A DNA stretch of 64,000 nucleotides from Chrysogorgia sp. JL179-B06 (Eukaryota; Cnidaria; Anthozoa; Scleralcyonacea; Chrysogorgiidae). This document shows, one piece after another, positions 1-10,552 of this stretch. Below the pieces are notes generated by a model. The model was given only the letters and a program-made list of their open reading frames with translations. It was not told the DNA's origin and searched no databases. Where the stretch lies: positions 434,001 through 498,000 of the forward strand of contig JAYKKM010000176.1 in the NCBI GenBank assembly GCA_035772405.1. The letters are read 5' to 3'. The position numbers were made by a program, and so were the translations under genes. The number at the start of each line of letters is the position of its first letter. Positions within the stretch are counted from its first letter, which is position 1.

Positions 1-387
1 CAAAACGCTTCAGTATTTCTAAAACGATTGTAGTGTCTGTGTTTAAGTAGTCTTAAGGAACAGCTCTCATCTCTCCGCGAGTGACCGTCGTCCGAAAGAC
101 GTGAAAATGTTCTCAGTGGCGTTGTAAACAGAACGAGGACGGCGTTGAGATTACTCTTGGGAATAAAAATTATTCATTCTTTTTGTTTCGCATAGAGATT
201 CTTTTGTTTGAACGACGTCGCCGTCCTAGGTTGCCGTCGTAGATCTTAAGTGAACTACAGCCGTATCCTTTTAAGTTATAGCTGGAACAACCTACAGGAA
301 AATCTTTAGAAGTGGACCTTAACTGGCGTTTATGGTGAATTACATTTATTAACATTTAATGATCACGTTTACTTTGAATATCTATAG
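1..387. other. Sequence upstream of first recognised TPR-CHAT exon
   Basis: No coding exon can be supported here. A T-rich stretch ends in TAG at 385-387 and makes a plausible splice acceptor for the exon that follows. The ATG at about 107 is closed after six codons. The start of the TPR-CHAT protein may lie left of the window. Confidence 0.4.
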
Positions 388-829
388 AAAACACTTTCGA
401 CGAGCTGGAGTGGAAAACCATCTTCCAAGCAACAATAAATTTGGCAAATGTGCAACGAATAACAAGAAGCCTGACGCCACCGGAAATACTGTACAAAGAG
501 GCACTGGCTTTGTCAGAGACGAATGAAGACAAAGAGGGTGCGACGTTGTCTAAAATATACCTCGCTATGTGTCTTCTGGATAAGGGACAACTAAAGCAAG
601 CCATACAGCTCTACCTTGAGCCATTGTACAACCACAAGGAAACTATGGTAACATCGACGAAGATTCTCTACTTACATCAATACGGAAGCGCGTGTAGGTC
701 AGCAGCGGACTGGGGAAGAGCTAAGATGTTCCTCATAGAGGCGTTCAGGCTGGCAAAACAAGTCGGTGATTTAGACAATATGTCTGCTTGCTTGGGTGAG
801 CTGGGAAATATTTACAGATCAGAAGGCAG
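388..829 (+). CDS. TPR-CHAT protein, N-terminal TPR exon (5' partial)
   Basis: This exon is open from a likely AG acceptor at 386-387 to a GTAAGG donor at 830. It encodes helical TPR-type repeats (for example DKGQLKQAIQLYLEPLY and DNMSACLGELGNIYRSEGR). An in-frame stop at 375-377 limits extension to the left and no convincing ATG is seen, so this is probably an internal exon of a gene that starts upstream. It ends after two bases of an AGG codon, and the exon at 2609 supplies the third base and continues as FKEADKCHSHHYHMALKRG, a typical TPR continuation. TPR arrays bind partner proteins. The family function in cnidarians is not established, although proposals include signalling and innate immunity. 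Confidence 0.8.
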
Positions 830-1068
830 GTAAGGTTTCATTGGACAGAATATATCTTACATGGATATATGTCGTCAGCAAACCAAGGGTACATCCAGGA
901 AAGGGAATTGCACCCCCCAAAAATATATTGGTGGGCCACATTTAATACACGAATGGTCGTGGCTAGATGGATACTCATTGTTGAAGTGACCGTGAGGTAC
1001 TAGGTCCGAGTCGTGTTCAGGAAAACAGAGGTAGATTTCAAGATGGTTGCCAATATTACGATTACTAC

Positions 1069-1069
1069 A

Positions 1070-1111
<42 letters not shown>
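1069..1111. repeat. (AAT)n microsatellite
   Basis: About 14 AAT units in intron 1 of the TPR-CHAT gene. The open frames across it (poly-Asn on plus, poly-Ile on minus) come from the repeat only. Confidence 0.9.
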
Positions 1112-1112
<1 letters not shown>

Positions 1113-1204
1113 GTCGAGAATGGAGGAAAACACCCATGTGGTTCATCAGCTGTATCTTCATAGGGAGAAAGGGGGAAGAGGTTTGCGATCAGTAGAGAAT
1201 GAAT

Positions 1205-2140
1205 ATAAGACAATAACGATCAAAGCTGCAGTTAAGTTGTAGGAGAATCCGTTGGAGTTCATGACTGCATCCCTCTGATAGCTCCATACCACATCACAGT
1301 AGTCAAACATTGGTTGAATCAAACCACTGTATACCCATTTTGCTGCTGCACGAGTTAAACAAGTTCTAATCCGGGGACAGTAACTTTAATCGATTGCTAA
1401 TCTTCACACTTACAGATCCTACTTGCTCTTTCCAGTTTAGTTGGTAATCTAACGTCACTCCTAAATATTTAAAATTGTAGACTTGTTCCATTAATATAAA
1501 TATCAAAATCAGCGCCTTCACCTAACCTCTGCCTTGTCCCAAACAGCATAACCAACTCGTTATCATTCATCCATAATATAATCTTTTCCACATCATCTTG
1601 AACTACTTTTTCCACATCAATAAGTGTAGTTGCTGAATAGTATATCACAGTATCATCCGCATACATACTTATAGAGCAGTTTTCCAGGCATTGTGGGGTA
1701 AATCATTGATGAACAAAATAAAAAGCAATGGTCCAAGAATAGAGCCTTGTGGTACACCATAATCAACACTTGAGCTAGTGGATAAATCTTTTACAAAATT
1801 TACTTTTTGTGTTCGTGTGGTTAAATAATTTCCAAACCAGTTTAGACTACCATTTCTTATTCCGTAATGTTCAAGCTTATCAAGAAGATAGTTGTGATTT
1901 ACAAGATCAAAGGCCTTTTTTAGATCTATAAAAACTGATCCAGTAAACTGTTGTTTACCCATGCGTTCAAGTATTTTATGACCACAGTGGTTTCAGTTGA
2001 GTGTTTTCTTCTAAAGCCAGATTGGTTTATTGAGAGGATTTTGTTATCTGTAATAAAATTTAGAAGTTGAACTTGAATTGCTCGCTCCATGATCTTGGAA
2101 ATGAGAACAAAGAAGTAAAGTTATTATGGGATTTTTCTAT
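1205..2140 (-). pseudogene. Decayed CR1/L2-like LINE reverse transcriptase fragment
   Basis: On the minus strand, pieces of a LINE reverse transcriptase appear in order: SGFRRKHSTETT (about 2000-2030), FIDLKKAFD (about 1920), GVPQGSILGPLLFILFINDL (about 1710-1770), MYADDTVIYY (about 1640-1666) and the C-terminal FDYCDVVW (about 1290). The frame shifts near 1975 and again between the palm motifs and the C-terminal domain. The copy is 5'-truncated and dead, and sits antisense in intron 1 of the TPR-CHAT gene. Confidence 0.85.
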
Positions 2141-2225
2141 ACAAACAGAGTAAAGAATGGACCATAATAAGCTTGATGCCTCATTTAAGACACCAGCGTT
2201 AAGATAGTTTGCTGTGATTAACTAT

Positions 2226-2227
2226 TA

Positions 2228-2290
<63 letters not shown>
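2226..2290. repeat. (AAT)n microsatellite
   Basis: About 21 AAT/ATA units in intron 1 of the TPR-CHAT gene. Confidence 0.9.
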
Positions 2291-2293
<3 letters not shown>

Positions 2294-2608
2294 GCCCGTG
2301 GATTAACAACCCTTTAAATTTCGCGAGGAGTTCACATCCATACTTCGCATATCATAAATTGTTTAACCGTGGGGTCATGTTGATCAAAATAACAGCCCTA
2401 TTAAAATTAAAAAGTGAAGCCAATTTGACCGACTTTTCACGTATTAAACTTGATCTACATCAAGAACTTGATACACAGCAAGAACTTGATACACAGCACT
2501 GTATGATCTGGTCAAAGCCGTGCTTTTATCTAGTTATCGTTGCACGGACGTTTGTCAAGATGTCTTTCACATGATACCTATTTTATAATCTTTTTAAAAA
2601 TCCTTTAG

Positions 2609-4782
2609 GTTTAAGGAAGCTGACAAATGCCACTCTCATCATTATCATATGGCACTGAAGCGTGGTGATCTACGCCAACTGGCAGTGGCTTGCGGTAATC
2701 TGGGATTCCTAAAGTTCTATAACCCCAACGAGCTAACAGAGTCTGTTGTTTATCTCGCCGTGGAGTACATGTTCTCTGAGAAGTTTGGAGACAAGTTTAG
2801 AAAGGGCGTCGCATGTAACAACATGGGAAAAGTGTACACGGCACTGGGTCATTATCAGCAAGCAATTCTCTTCTTCGAGTACGTGATCGATTTGGCACGG
2901 CAAGTATCCAGCAAGGCTAGCGAAGGGATGGCGTGGGGAAATCTAGGAACGGCGAATCGTTTCCTGGGAAAGTACAAAGAAGCGATCGAATGTCACACCA
3001 AGTACCGAGAGAACGCCGACGAACGCTCGGATGTTGGAGGTGTTGCAATAATGGAGCGCGAACTCGCCTTGGATTACCTTCTGCATGGTGACTTGGGCGC
3101 CGCGGAGACCTCGATCGTGGGCGCTTTTAAAACACTCGAAAAAATACGAGAACAGCTTGGGGAGGACAACAGAGCAAAAATATCAAATTTCGAAAAAAAT
3201 CAGTCGGAAGCGTTGAACCTTCTTCAGGTTATCCTTGTGGCACAAGGGAAGCACAAGGAAGCATTTGTCATTTCTGATATAACGCGAGCTCGCGTTTTGT
3301 CCGAAAACGTTGCGAGGAGGTCCGATCCATCACGGCGCACAGCGAGCAAATTCCGAGATGTCTCCTCGGTTCTGGATCGGGAATTCATCGACGATATGTT
3401 TTCCCAATTTTTGTCTGTCAGCCGCGAATGCAAGTCAGCAATCGTGAGCTATTCGCTGGTCAATGAATTCGGTAATGACGTAGACTTGAAACGATTCCTG
3501 TATATTGGCATTTTGTTGCCCAACGGACGGCTGAACTTTGAAAGGCGGTCGCTGATCGAGGAATTAACAACAGAAGTTAAAGTAGATGAGTCTTTCGTGA
3601 TTTCCCTTTGCCGGTCTCTCAGCCCTTCTAGTGATGTGGAGCTGATTTTGAAATCAATTTCCACGTTTGATTCCAAGGAGTCCACAGCCAGCGATGAAGA
3701 GACGGACATAGAGATTCTTCTAAATTCAATTGACGAGGAGTTATATAGTAAGATTACAAAGTCAAGACAAGAGTATCCTTCCACAAGACAAAACTCGCGA
3801 AGCCAACATCGATCAAAGAAGAAGGCCAATACCCAAACTGTACCATTTAAGAAAGATAAGGAAGAGAATATTCAAGATCCCAACCACGCAGTAAGACCGA
3901 GCCAAGAAAACTCAAACAATCAGCACGTTTGTCATCAACTCGATTCAGAATTCACCTACACAACCAATACAGGTGAAAACAGTTTGGTCAAAGTAAAAGA
4001 GCCTGAGCCTATTGGGAGCCCTGTACATCGAGATGTCAAGAAAGATGAAATAAGAAAGGAGGAAGGCTTTCGAAACGAGAATAATCCCAGCCAGATGTTA
4101 CCCAAGTCCTGGGAACCGTTTCTTTTTCAACTTCACGAAGTTTTGATCCGTCCCATATCACATTACCTCGAGGCCGAGGCAGGAGGAACCGAGGCAGGAG
4201 GAACCGAGGCAGGAGGAATTGAAAAAATCATATTTGTTCCTCAAGGGTTTCTCCTAAGAGTGCCCTTCGCAGCACTGAAAGCCGACGAGAAAGATAAATT
4301 CCTGGTGGAGAAATTCCCCATCCTAACCACACCGTCAGTGACCCTGATGAATCTAACCACGCGGCAGTTTCGCCAGAAGAGCAACGAGAAATGTTCCCTG
4401 CTTTCCGTCGGCAACCCCAAGATGCCTCTGAAGGAGATAGAACAGCTACCCTGGGCAGAAATCGAGGCCCGCAAGGTCGCTGAAATTCTCGGTTGCTCTC
4501 AAGTTCAAATCCTCACAGACGAAGCCGCGACAAAAGAAGCCGTTGTGGTTGGTATGAGGCAGCACAACATAATACACCTTGCGTCGCACGCTATGGTCGA
4601 TGAAGAGGAGAGTCATGGTGATTACAACACGAGAGGATTCGTTGTGCTGGCAAAGTCGAACGAGAACTGCAATGGCATCCTCACTGCAGAAGAAGTAAGT
4701 CGGATGGATATCGACGCTGAGCTAGTTGTCCTAAGTTGCTGTAATACAGCACTCGGGAAGGTGACTGAAGATGGAGTGTTGG
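2609..4782 (+). CDS. TPR-CHAT protein, main exon: TPRs, linker, CHAT domain
   Basis: A large exon between a pyrimidine-rich acceptor (tcctttag, ending 2608) and a GTAAGT donor at 4783. It carries further TPRs (for example GVACNNMGKVYTALGHYQQA and MAWGNLGTANRFLGKYKEA), then a charged low-complexity linker (about 3690-4080), then a CHAT (caspase-HetF-associated with TPRs) domain from about 4110. The CHAT hallmarks are IIHLASHA, with the presumed catalytic His at 4587-4589, and VVLSCCNT, with the presumed Cys at 4740-4742. Both are intact, so a cysteine peptidase fold with a complete dyad is predicted; activity is inferred, not shown. The last codon splits after one G and is completed by the exon at 7367. 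A three-copy 15 bp in-frame repeat lies in the CHAT domain. Confidence 0.9.
4176..4220 (+). repeat. In-frame 15 bp coding repeat (EAGGT) x3
   Basis: Three tandem copies of a 15 bp unit encode EAGGT, EAGGT and EAGGI near the start of the CHAT domain. The number may vary between alleles without changing frame. Confidence 0.85.
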
Positions 4783-4914
4783 GTAAGTTAACAAGAGGTT
4801 AAACAGGGCCTATATATAGCAATGACGTGAAGCAAGGTAGTCTAGAGGAAGCTAAGCAAAGGATTCATTGGTCTACCCAGCGCGGTTATTGGTCAGTGTT
4901 TTTACCATTTTCGC

Positions 4915-5035
4915 TGAGAAAATCAAAGATAAAGTTTATGTAAATCAGGACGAATCTTTATCACCGTTTAAAGACACGATACGGTCATGATTTTCCTTTG
5001 TGTTTTCATCATGAATTATTGTTTTGGAATGCTAA
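4915..5035. repeat. Dispersed repeat shared with about 25186-25300 (inverted)
   Basis: The segment containing aaatcaaagataaagttta and tgtaaatcaggac recurs in reverse complement at about 25186-25300 within a longer repetitive block. The element type is not known. Confidence 0.6.
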
Positions 5036-5106
5036 ATTACTAAATCCTGTTCGTAAATATCGATCTTTCCTATCGTTAATCCACGATTATCCGCGATTCT
5101 TATTAG

Positions 5107-5515
5107 TTAAAGAGTGAGTGTCAACCGTGACGCATTGCACGCTCGGTCGGCCATTTTTTAAAGAACTGCACATTCAGTAAATATCTTGTCAATCCTTGAT
5201 ATAAATAATCCATTTTGTCTTTTAATTGAAACCTTAGAAAGAAATTTTTCCACGCGAAGCGTGGAAGACCAAGTGACGAGGTTCAAACAAAAAAATCAGG
5301 TTCTAACTCTGAGTGGACGTATTTGTATTGTCGATGAATAAGAAAGCCGCTATAGGGTTTTCAGAGAAGACTCTGCGAATTTCCAGAGTATTTACCACGT
5401 CAAGTTGGCAACGAAGCACGTCAAGTTGGCAACGAAGCACTTCAAAACACTTCGTTATCGTACGGAAAGATAAACACAAACTCGCAATGCACGACGGTTG
5501 ACACTCACTCTTTAA
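5107..5515. mobile_element. Foldback MITE, TTAA ends
   Basis: Terminal inverted repeats of about 30 bp (TTAAAGAGTGAGTGTCAACC at the left, its complement at the right) are bounded by TTAA at both ends, the target duplication of piggyBac-type elements. It lies in intron 2 of the TPR-CHAT gene and has no transposase. Confidence 0.8.
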
Positions 5516-5985
5516 TCAAATCATTATCTATCCCACCGATAGCTCAGTAATGATTGCAGAGTCAGCGGTCAAACGTCAACCATGCATGCGCGTCTTCAGA
5601 TTTGCAGCGATGGAAAAGAGAAAAAATTTACGCAAAGTTGCTGTCCTAGAGAGAAAACAAAACAGCAAACAAATGGATGAACATTTTTAAGATGTTTATA
5701 ACTGAAAGTAAACGGTTGTTTTCCCCAGTGACGTCACGGCGGCCATGTTGGAGGTCATACCTAACAACCAATATGGCCGCCGTACCTTTGTCCTTTGAGT
5801 CTCAAGAGATCGATTGCAACCCACCAATTGGTGTGTGGTTGAGAGAGGTGGGAGTCATCGTGCTGACGCGTGTTGCGATTATGAACATAGGATTTCTTTT
5901 TTAGTTTGAGGTCAAAGTGTATAAGTTTGGAAATGTGAAGTTGATCGTCCAACAATAGTCTTTCTCAATACTACAACAACCTGGT

Positions 5986-6024
5986 GACTGACGTTTCGAC
6001 GGCCTCAGCGGCGGTCATCTTCAG
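5986..6024 (-). ncRNA. Hammerhead-ribozyme-like motif (PLE type)
   Basis: Read on the minus strand: CTGAAGA (box CUGANGA), then a stem II made of GACCGCC and GGCCGTC around the loop GCTGA with one mismatch, then GAAAC followed by GTC. This is the minimal hammerhead core described for Penelope-like elements, in which helix III is so short that dimers are thought to be the active form. Activity is inferred. Confidence 0.65.
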
Positions 6025-6129
6025 AGTCAAGGAAAGCGTGTTTGTGAGGTTTGCCTATATATACGTCTGGTTCATTACGTCATAGTTTGTTTGTGTCATA
6101 ATTAGTGTGAGTGGGTGTTGCGTCATGTC

Positions 6130-6640
6130 TTAAAGGGACACTCCGGCCCAAATACAAATGCAGTTCATATGAAAGATCTTACTGACTTTAGTTTATTTGC
6201 AAAGTTTCAGCATTCCTATCAATTTAGTTGAGAAGATATTGCTAGTTGAAGTTGACAATTTGTGGGTTTTGACGCCATATTGGTTTTGAAAATATGACGT
6301 CATTGAGTGATTCTTTATCGTCAGTGGAGTTGTTTTGATGGCGATCACATAGTGATAGTTATTGTGAATGGTGTTTGGACGAACATTAGTCGAAATAAAC
6401 TATTTAGTTCATCATGCAGGAAAGTAGAGGAGCTTCTTAGGCATAATACGAGATCACGTCACTCAGTGACGTCATATTTGAGAAACAAAATGGCGTCGAA
6501 ATTGGACAAACTCTCCAACTTCAACTAGCCACATCTTCTTAACTAAATTGATAGGAATGCTGAAACTTTGCAAATAAACTAAAGTCAGTAAGATCTTTCA
6601 TATGAACTGCATTTGTATTTGGGCCGGAGTGTCCCTTTAA
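6130..6640. mobile_element. Foldback MITE, TTAA target duplication, with empty site in window
   Basis: A long palindrome with TIR TTAAAGGGACACTCCGGCCC at the left and its complement at the right. It interrupts the PLE 3' region exactly at TTAA. The PLE copy at 24396-24640 is uninterrupted at the matching place (gcgtcatgcgttaagcgtgg), which acts as the empty site. Internal CRE palindromes (TGACGTCA) lie at about 6294 and 6468. Confidence 0.9.
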
Positions 6641-6869
6641 GCTTGGGCCAATTGTTCGTCATCGGTTCTTTGTGTCATAATCAATCTGAGTGGATGTTGC
6701 GTCATGCATTAAGCGTGGGTGTATTGTTTGTCGGTAGGTCTATTGTTCATTGGTGCGTGCGAAGAAGTCTTTTGTATGGTGTTGGTAATTGTTGTGATCT
6801 GTTAAGTGGTTTATGTTCCAAGTTGGTATACCAACTTTCTAATGTAAGTCGCTGTTTCTAGTTTGTGTT

Positions 6870-7100
6870 AAAGGCGATACATTCAGCCGAGTCGCAGTCA
6901 ATATATCGTGTTTTGTTTGTACGTGGTGTTCAGCTATGTGATTAGTATACTGTCCCCGTTTCTAGTAGCTCGTTTCTGTTGAGCTAGTCTGATTTTTAGG
7001 TTTCTGCCGGTTTCACCAATATAAGTGTCCTGGCAGTCGGCGCATTTGATCTTGTAAACTGCACCCTGTCTTTCGTGAGGCTATTCTTTGTCTTTCACGA
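6870..7100 (-). pseudogene. GIY-YIG endonuclease remnant of a PLE
   Basis: The minus strand reads AVYKIKCADCQDTYIGETGR, the zinc-binding Cys pair followed by the GIY-YIG core typical of the C-terminal endonuclease of Penelope-like elements. The frame is broken further downstream (near NGDS and AEHHV). Confidence 0.8.
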
Positions 7101-7120
7101 TAGTCAGTATATGTCGCAAA

Positions 7121-7165
7121 GTAGTCAAGATGACGGCCGCTGAGGCCGTTGAAACGTCAGTCACC
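7121..7165 (+). ncRNA. Degenerate hammerhead-like motif, plus strand
   Basis: A perfect stem II (GACGGCC, loop GCTGA, GGCCGTT) and GAAACGTC are kept, but the first box is GTCAAGA instead of CTGAAGA, so self-cleavage is unlikely. It is the inverted partner of the motif at 5986-6024. Confidence 0.5.
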
Positions 7166-7366
7166 AACAATAGTCTTTCTCAAGACTACAACAACCTGGA
7201 CGATCATGACTTCACACATCTAATGATACTCCTAGCTTCAAACTATGTATAGGTTTGTTGAGGCATTTGAATATTGTGATGCAATGATTTTCCAGTGGGT
7301 ATATATAAATACGTCATATGAAAGAGTCATGTTATAATCATCAAACTATGTCGTTCTCTATTATAG

Positions 7367-7614
7367 GGTTGTCTCGTGCTTTCCTGACTGCAGGAGCTGC
7401 ATGCGTCGTCGTCACTTTGTGGAAGATTAAAGATTCTGTCACATCAAAACTCATGGAGACGTTTTACAAGTGTTATAAAGCCACTAGGGATGCTCCTCTC
7501 GCCTTACAGCGAGCCATGCAAAGTGTTCAGGACAATGGAACTATGCAACAACCACATGAATGGGCAGCGTTCACGATTGTCGGCTGTTCGGGGCAAATTC
7601 GAAAATATCTGTAG
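7367..7614 (+). CDS. TPR-CHAT protein, last exon
   Basis: The acceptor is tctattatag, ending 7366. GG completes the Gly codon left by the exon ending at 4782, giving DGVLG-LSRAFLTAGAACVVVTLW, which is the conserved stretch after the CHAT catalytic Cys (Gly-x-Leu...Arg-Ala-Phe-Leu-x-Ala-Gly-Ala...Leu-Trp). The domain closes with WAAFTIVGCSGQ, again typical of CHAT, and the stop is at 7612-7614. A possible poly(A) signal (AATAAA) lies near 7866. The CHAT domain is therefore complete across exons and probably functional. Confidence 0.92.
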
Positions 7615-8039
7615 ACGAGAACCACCCTGCAGCCAGAGTCCTTTTATCTCTATTAGTTCAAAAAGTGTAGTTAGCCGGCGAGGAAGAACTGGCTTACTTC
7701 TGTTTGACCTCAAGAACACACTCTGCATTTGATTGAGGTTAACATGTAGCTAGGTATATCCGATTTGTTTTATATATAAACTTTTGCAAAAACATAACGG
7801 AACAATCCATACATTTGATTTAAAGTAACGCGAGATATATCTATCTAGAATAGATTATAATGGTTAAATAAATATTTGCAAAGTACTACAATAAATACAA
7901 CAAACTTTGCTTAACTGGATGACTAGAGATATCAGACTTAAGTTTGCAATAATTAATCTTCTAAGTTTCGAAAATTTTGTTTGAAAAGTTTTGTTTCCGA
8001 AATTTTGTTCCGAAACTGTTCACGTGATACACCAAAGCG
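7615..8039. other. 3' flank of TPR-CHAT gene, no gene seen
   Basis: AT-rich presumed 3' untranslated and intergenic sequence. No MMS19 exon could be recognised on the minus strand. Confidence 0.5.
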
Positions 8040-8734
8040 ATCCGTGATATTTTGTTTGGGAAACACGTCGAAAGATACCGATGCCAAATCTGTAAAATGG
8101 AGGAAACTGCTCTTCTGCTATATAAGACTATGATAATTCCAGTATATGATTACTGTGATATCATGTGGCATGGACTTGAATCAGATCTTTCTGAGGGCCT
8201 TGAAAGACTTCACAGGAGAGCGGCAAAAATTATAACAAATCAGTACTTTGACGGTGAGATCCAACTCAAGACACTTGGACTCTCTACCCTACATGATAGA
8301 AGAGAAATGCTTATATGCACAATGGTGCACAAATCACTTATAAATGCTGATGATTTTCCTGATTATTTACGACATTATTTTTCTATGAATAATAGTATTC
8401 ATGATCATAATACTAGGTCTCTAGCGATAGAATACATTTACCATCAATTAAACTAGAATGTACGAAACGTTCTTTTAAGTATTGTGGTCCAAAGACTTAT
8501 AACGACCTTCCTGAACTTACGAGTGAGGAGAGCAGCATCAGTTTATGATTTTAAGAAACTTTATAATGACTATAAATTTTAAATTTTATAGCTTAAATTC
8601 CTTGTTATATTTTAGACATCAACTGTATATACTTTTCCCTATTTTTTATATTAATTTTTTAACTTATTTGTATTAATTTAATTATATGTAGGGCCCCCGA
8701 GGATAGCAGCTTTTAGCAGATGAAATATGTGCAA

Positions 8735-8766
<32 letters not shown>
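8040..8766 (+). pseudogene. 5'-truncated LINE, C-terminal domain plus 3' tail
   Basis: Encodes the end of a CR1/L2-like reverse transcriptase: IPVYDYCDIMWHG, LERLHRRAAKII, LGLSTLHDRREML, then after a frameshift LECTKRSFKYCGPKTYNDLP. It ends in a (TTA)n tail at 8735-8766 rather than poly(A), as in CR1/L2 elements. It lies between the convergent TPR-CHAT and MMS19 genes. Confidence 0.85.
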
Positions 8767-9227
8767 GTGGTCGTTGTTGCATGCCTGTGCATCAGTTATA
8801 CACAAAATTGAGAAAGAGTTGCCTGTGGAGGAGGCTAAGTCAGGCCTAAATCTCATACATACTGCAGTAAGGCTTAATCACCCATAGTAAACTATGTAAA
8901 TGATACATCATTCAAATAAACTATATTTTGTATAATAAGCCATGTTATGTATGAAATAAGTTTTAGACCTGACTCAGAACGTGTCACATTTATGCGCAGT
9001 CGACACTACCATTTCTTGTATTATGAGATTAATCCTAAAAAAGCGAGAGAAAACCACCGCAGAAACCGCACTATTTGGATTCGAGAGCCCAGTGCTTTGG
9101 GCGTACTCCGTACGTAGAGGGAGAAAAATTCCGTAGAGGGGGACATATTTCCTAGGAATATGTCCGGGAGGGAAATATTTTTGAGAGGATATGTTTACGA
9201 ATACCGACAACCGGACCAGCTCGCCTC
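8767..9227. other. Stretch without a recognised gene
   Basis: A minus-strand acceptor-like site with a short open tail (INLIIQEMVVSTAHK) occurs near 8970-9040 but does not resemble MMS19. Nothing else can be supported. Confidence 0.35.
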
Positions 9228-10320
9228 ATGTAAGTAGGGACTACTCGTGTAAGTAGGGACTACTCGTGTAAGTAGGGACTACTCGTATAAGCAGGGACTA
9301 CTCGTGTAAGCCGGGACTACTCGTGTAAGTAGGGACTACTCATGTAAGCAGGGACTACTCATGTAAGTAGGGACTACTCATGTAAGTAGGGACTACTCGT
9401 GTAAGCAGGGACTACTCATGTAAGTAGGGACTACTCGTGTAAGTAGGGACTACTCGTGTAAGTAGGGACTACTCGTGTAAGCAGGGACTACTCGTATAAG
9501 CAGGGACTACTCGTGTAAGTAGGGACTACTCGTGTAAGTAGGGACTACTCGTGTAAGTAGGGACTACTCATGTAAGCAGGGACTACTCATGTAAGTAGGG
9601 ACTACTCATGTAAGTAGGGACTACTCGTATAATCAGGGACTACTCATGTAAGCAGGGACTACTCGTGTAATCAGGGACTACTCGTGTAAGTAGGGACTAC
9701 TCGTGTAAGTAGGGACTACTCGTGTAAGTAGGGACTACTCGTGTAAGTAGTGACTACTCGTGTAATCAGGGACTACTCGTGTAATCAGGGACTACTCATG
9801 TAAGTAGGGACTACTCGTGTAAGTAGGGACTACTCGTGTAATCAGGGACTACTCATGTAAGCAGGGACTACTCATGTAAGCAGGGACTACTCATGTAAGT
9901 AGGGACTACTCGTGTAAGTAGGGACTACTCGTGTAAGTAGGGACTACTCGTGTAATCAGGGACTACTCGTGTAAGTAGTGACTACTCGTGTAATCAGGGA
10001 CTACTCGTGTAATCAGGGACTACTCGTGTAAGTAGGGACTACTCATGTAATCAGGGACTACTCGTGTAAGTAGGGACTACTCGTGTAATCAGGGACTACT
10101 CGTGTAATCAGGGACTACTCGTGTAAGTAGGGACTACTCGTGTAAGTAGGGACTACTCGTGTAATCAGGGACTACTCGTGTAAGCAGGGACTACTCGTGT
10201 AAGTAGGGACTACTCGTGTAAGCAGGGACTACTCGTGTAAGTAGGGACTACTCGTGTAAGTAGGGACTACTCGTGTAAGTAGGGACTACTCGTGTAATCA
10301 GGGACTACTCATGTAAGTAG
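9228..10320. repeat. 19 bp minisatellite, about 57 copies
   Basis: The unit is GTGTAAGTAGGGACTACTC. Variants are limited to two spots (GTG/ATG/GTA and AGTAG/AGCAG/ATCAG) and come in blocks. Each standard unit holds a small hairpin (GTAG-GGA-CTAC). It has no spacers and so is not a CRISPR. It lies just beyond the last MMS19 exon found. Confidence 0.95.
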
Positions 10321-10417
10321 AAAGAACTCTGTTTCAGTTTTTAAACTCAATTTTCAAACAATCCTGTATTTTCAGAGAAAATCTATTTATCTCTTCCTCC
10401 TTCTCTGCTTATTATAA

Positions 10418-10552
10418 GTAATACGATGACATGAGGGAAATTAGTGATAAAATGTCCCCAAAAGTCGAGGGAGGATTTGTGGACTTTCACAAACCTCCCG
10501 AGGCTTGAGGGGAATTTAATCACTAATTTCCCGACATGTCATCGTATTAGTT
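10418..10552. mobile_element. Small foldback element
   Basis: Inverted arms of about 35 bp: gtaatacgatgacatg...gggaaattagtga on the left and tcactaatttccc...catgtcatcgtattag on the right. The centre also folds (aaagtcgagggagg / cctcccgaggctt). Confidence 0.75.

Larger units (their letters stand above)
5936..7215 (-). mobile_element. Penelope-like element fragment, 3' part, minus strand
   Basis: Both ends carry the same block in opposite orientation (around caacaatagtctttctca and ctacaacaacctgg), each next to a hammerhead-like motif. Between them, on the minus strand, lies a decayed GIY-YIG endonuclease (6870-7100) followed by a 3' untranslated stretch. The layout fits the inverted terminal repeats known from Penelope-like elements. 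A MITE has inserted at 6130-6640. A shorter copy lies at 24396-24640. Confidence 0.75.

Noticed and set aside
388..7614. A CRISPR-associated (Craspase-like) system
   Set aside because: The CHAT domain resemblance is real, but the gene is spliced and eukaryotic and no CRISPR components are present.
9228..10320. Regular short repeats resembling a CRISPR array
   Set aside because: The 19 bp units are directly adjacent with no spacers and the setting is eukaryotic; it is a minisatellite.
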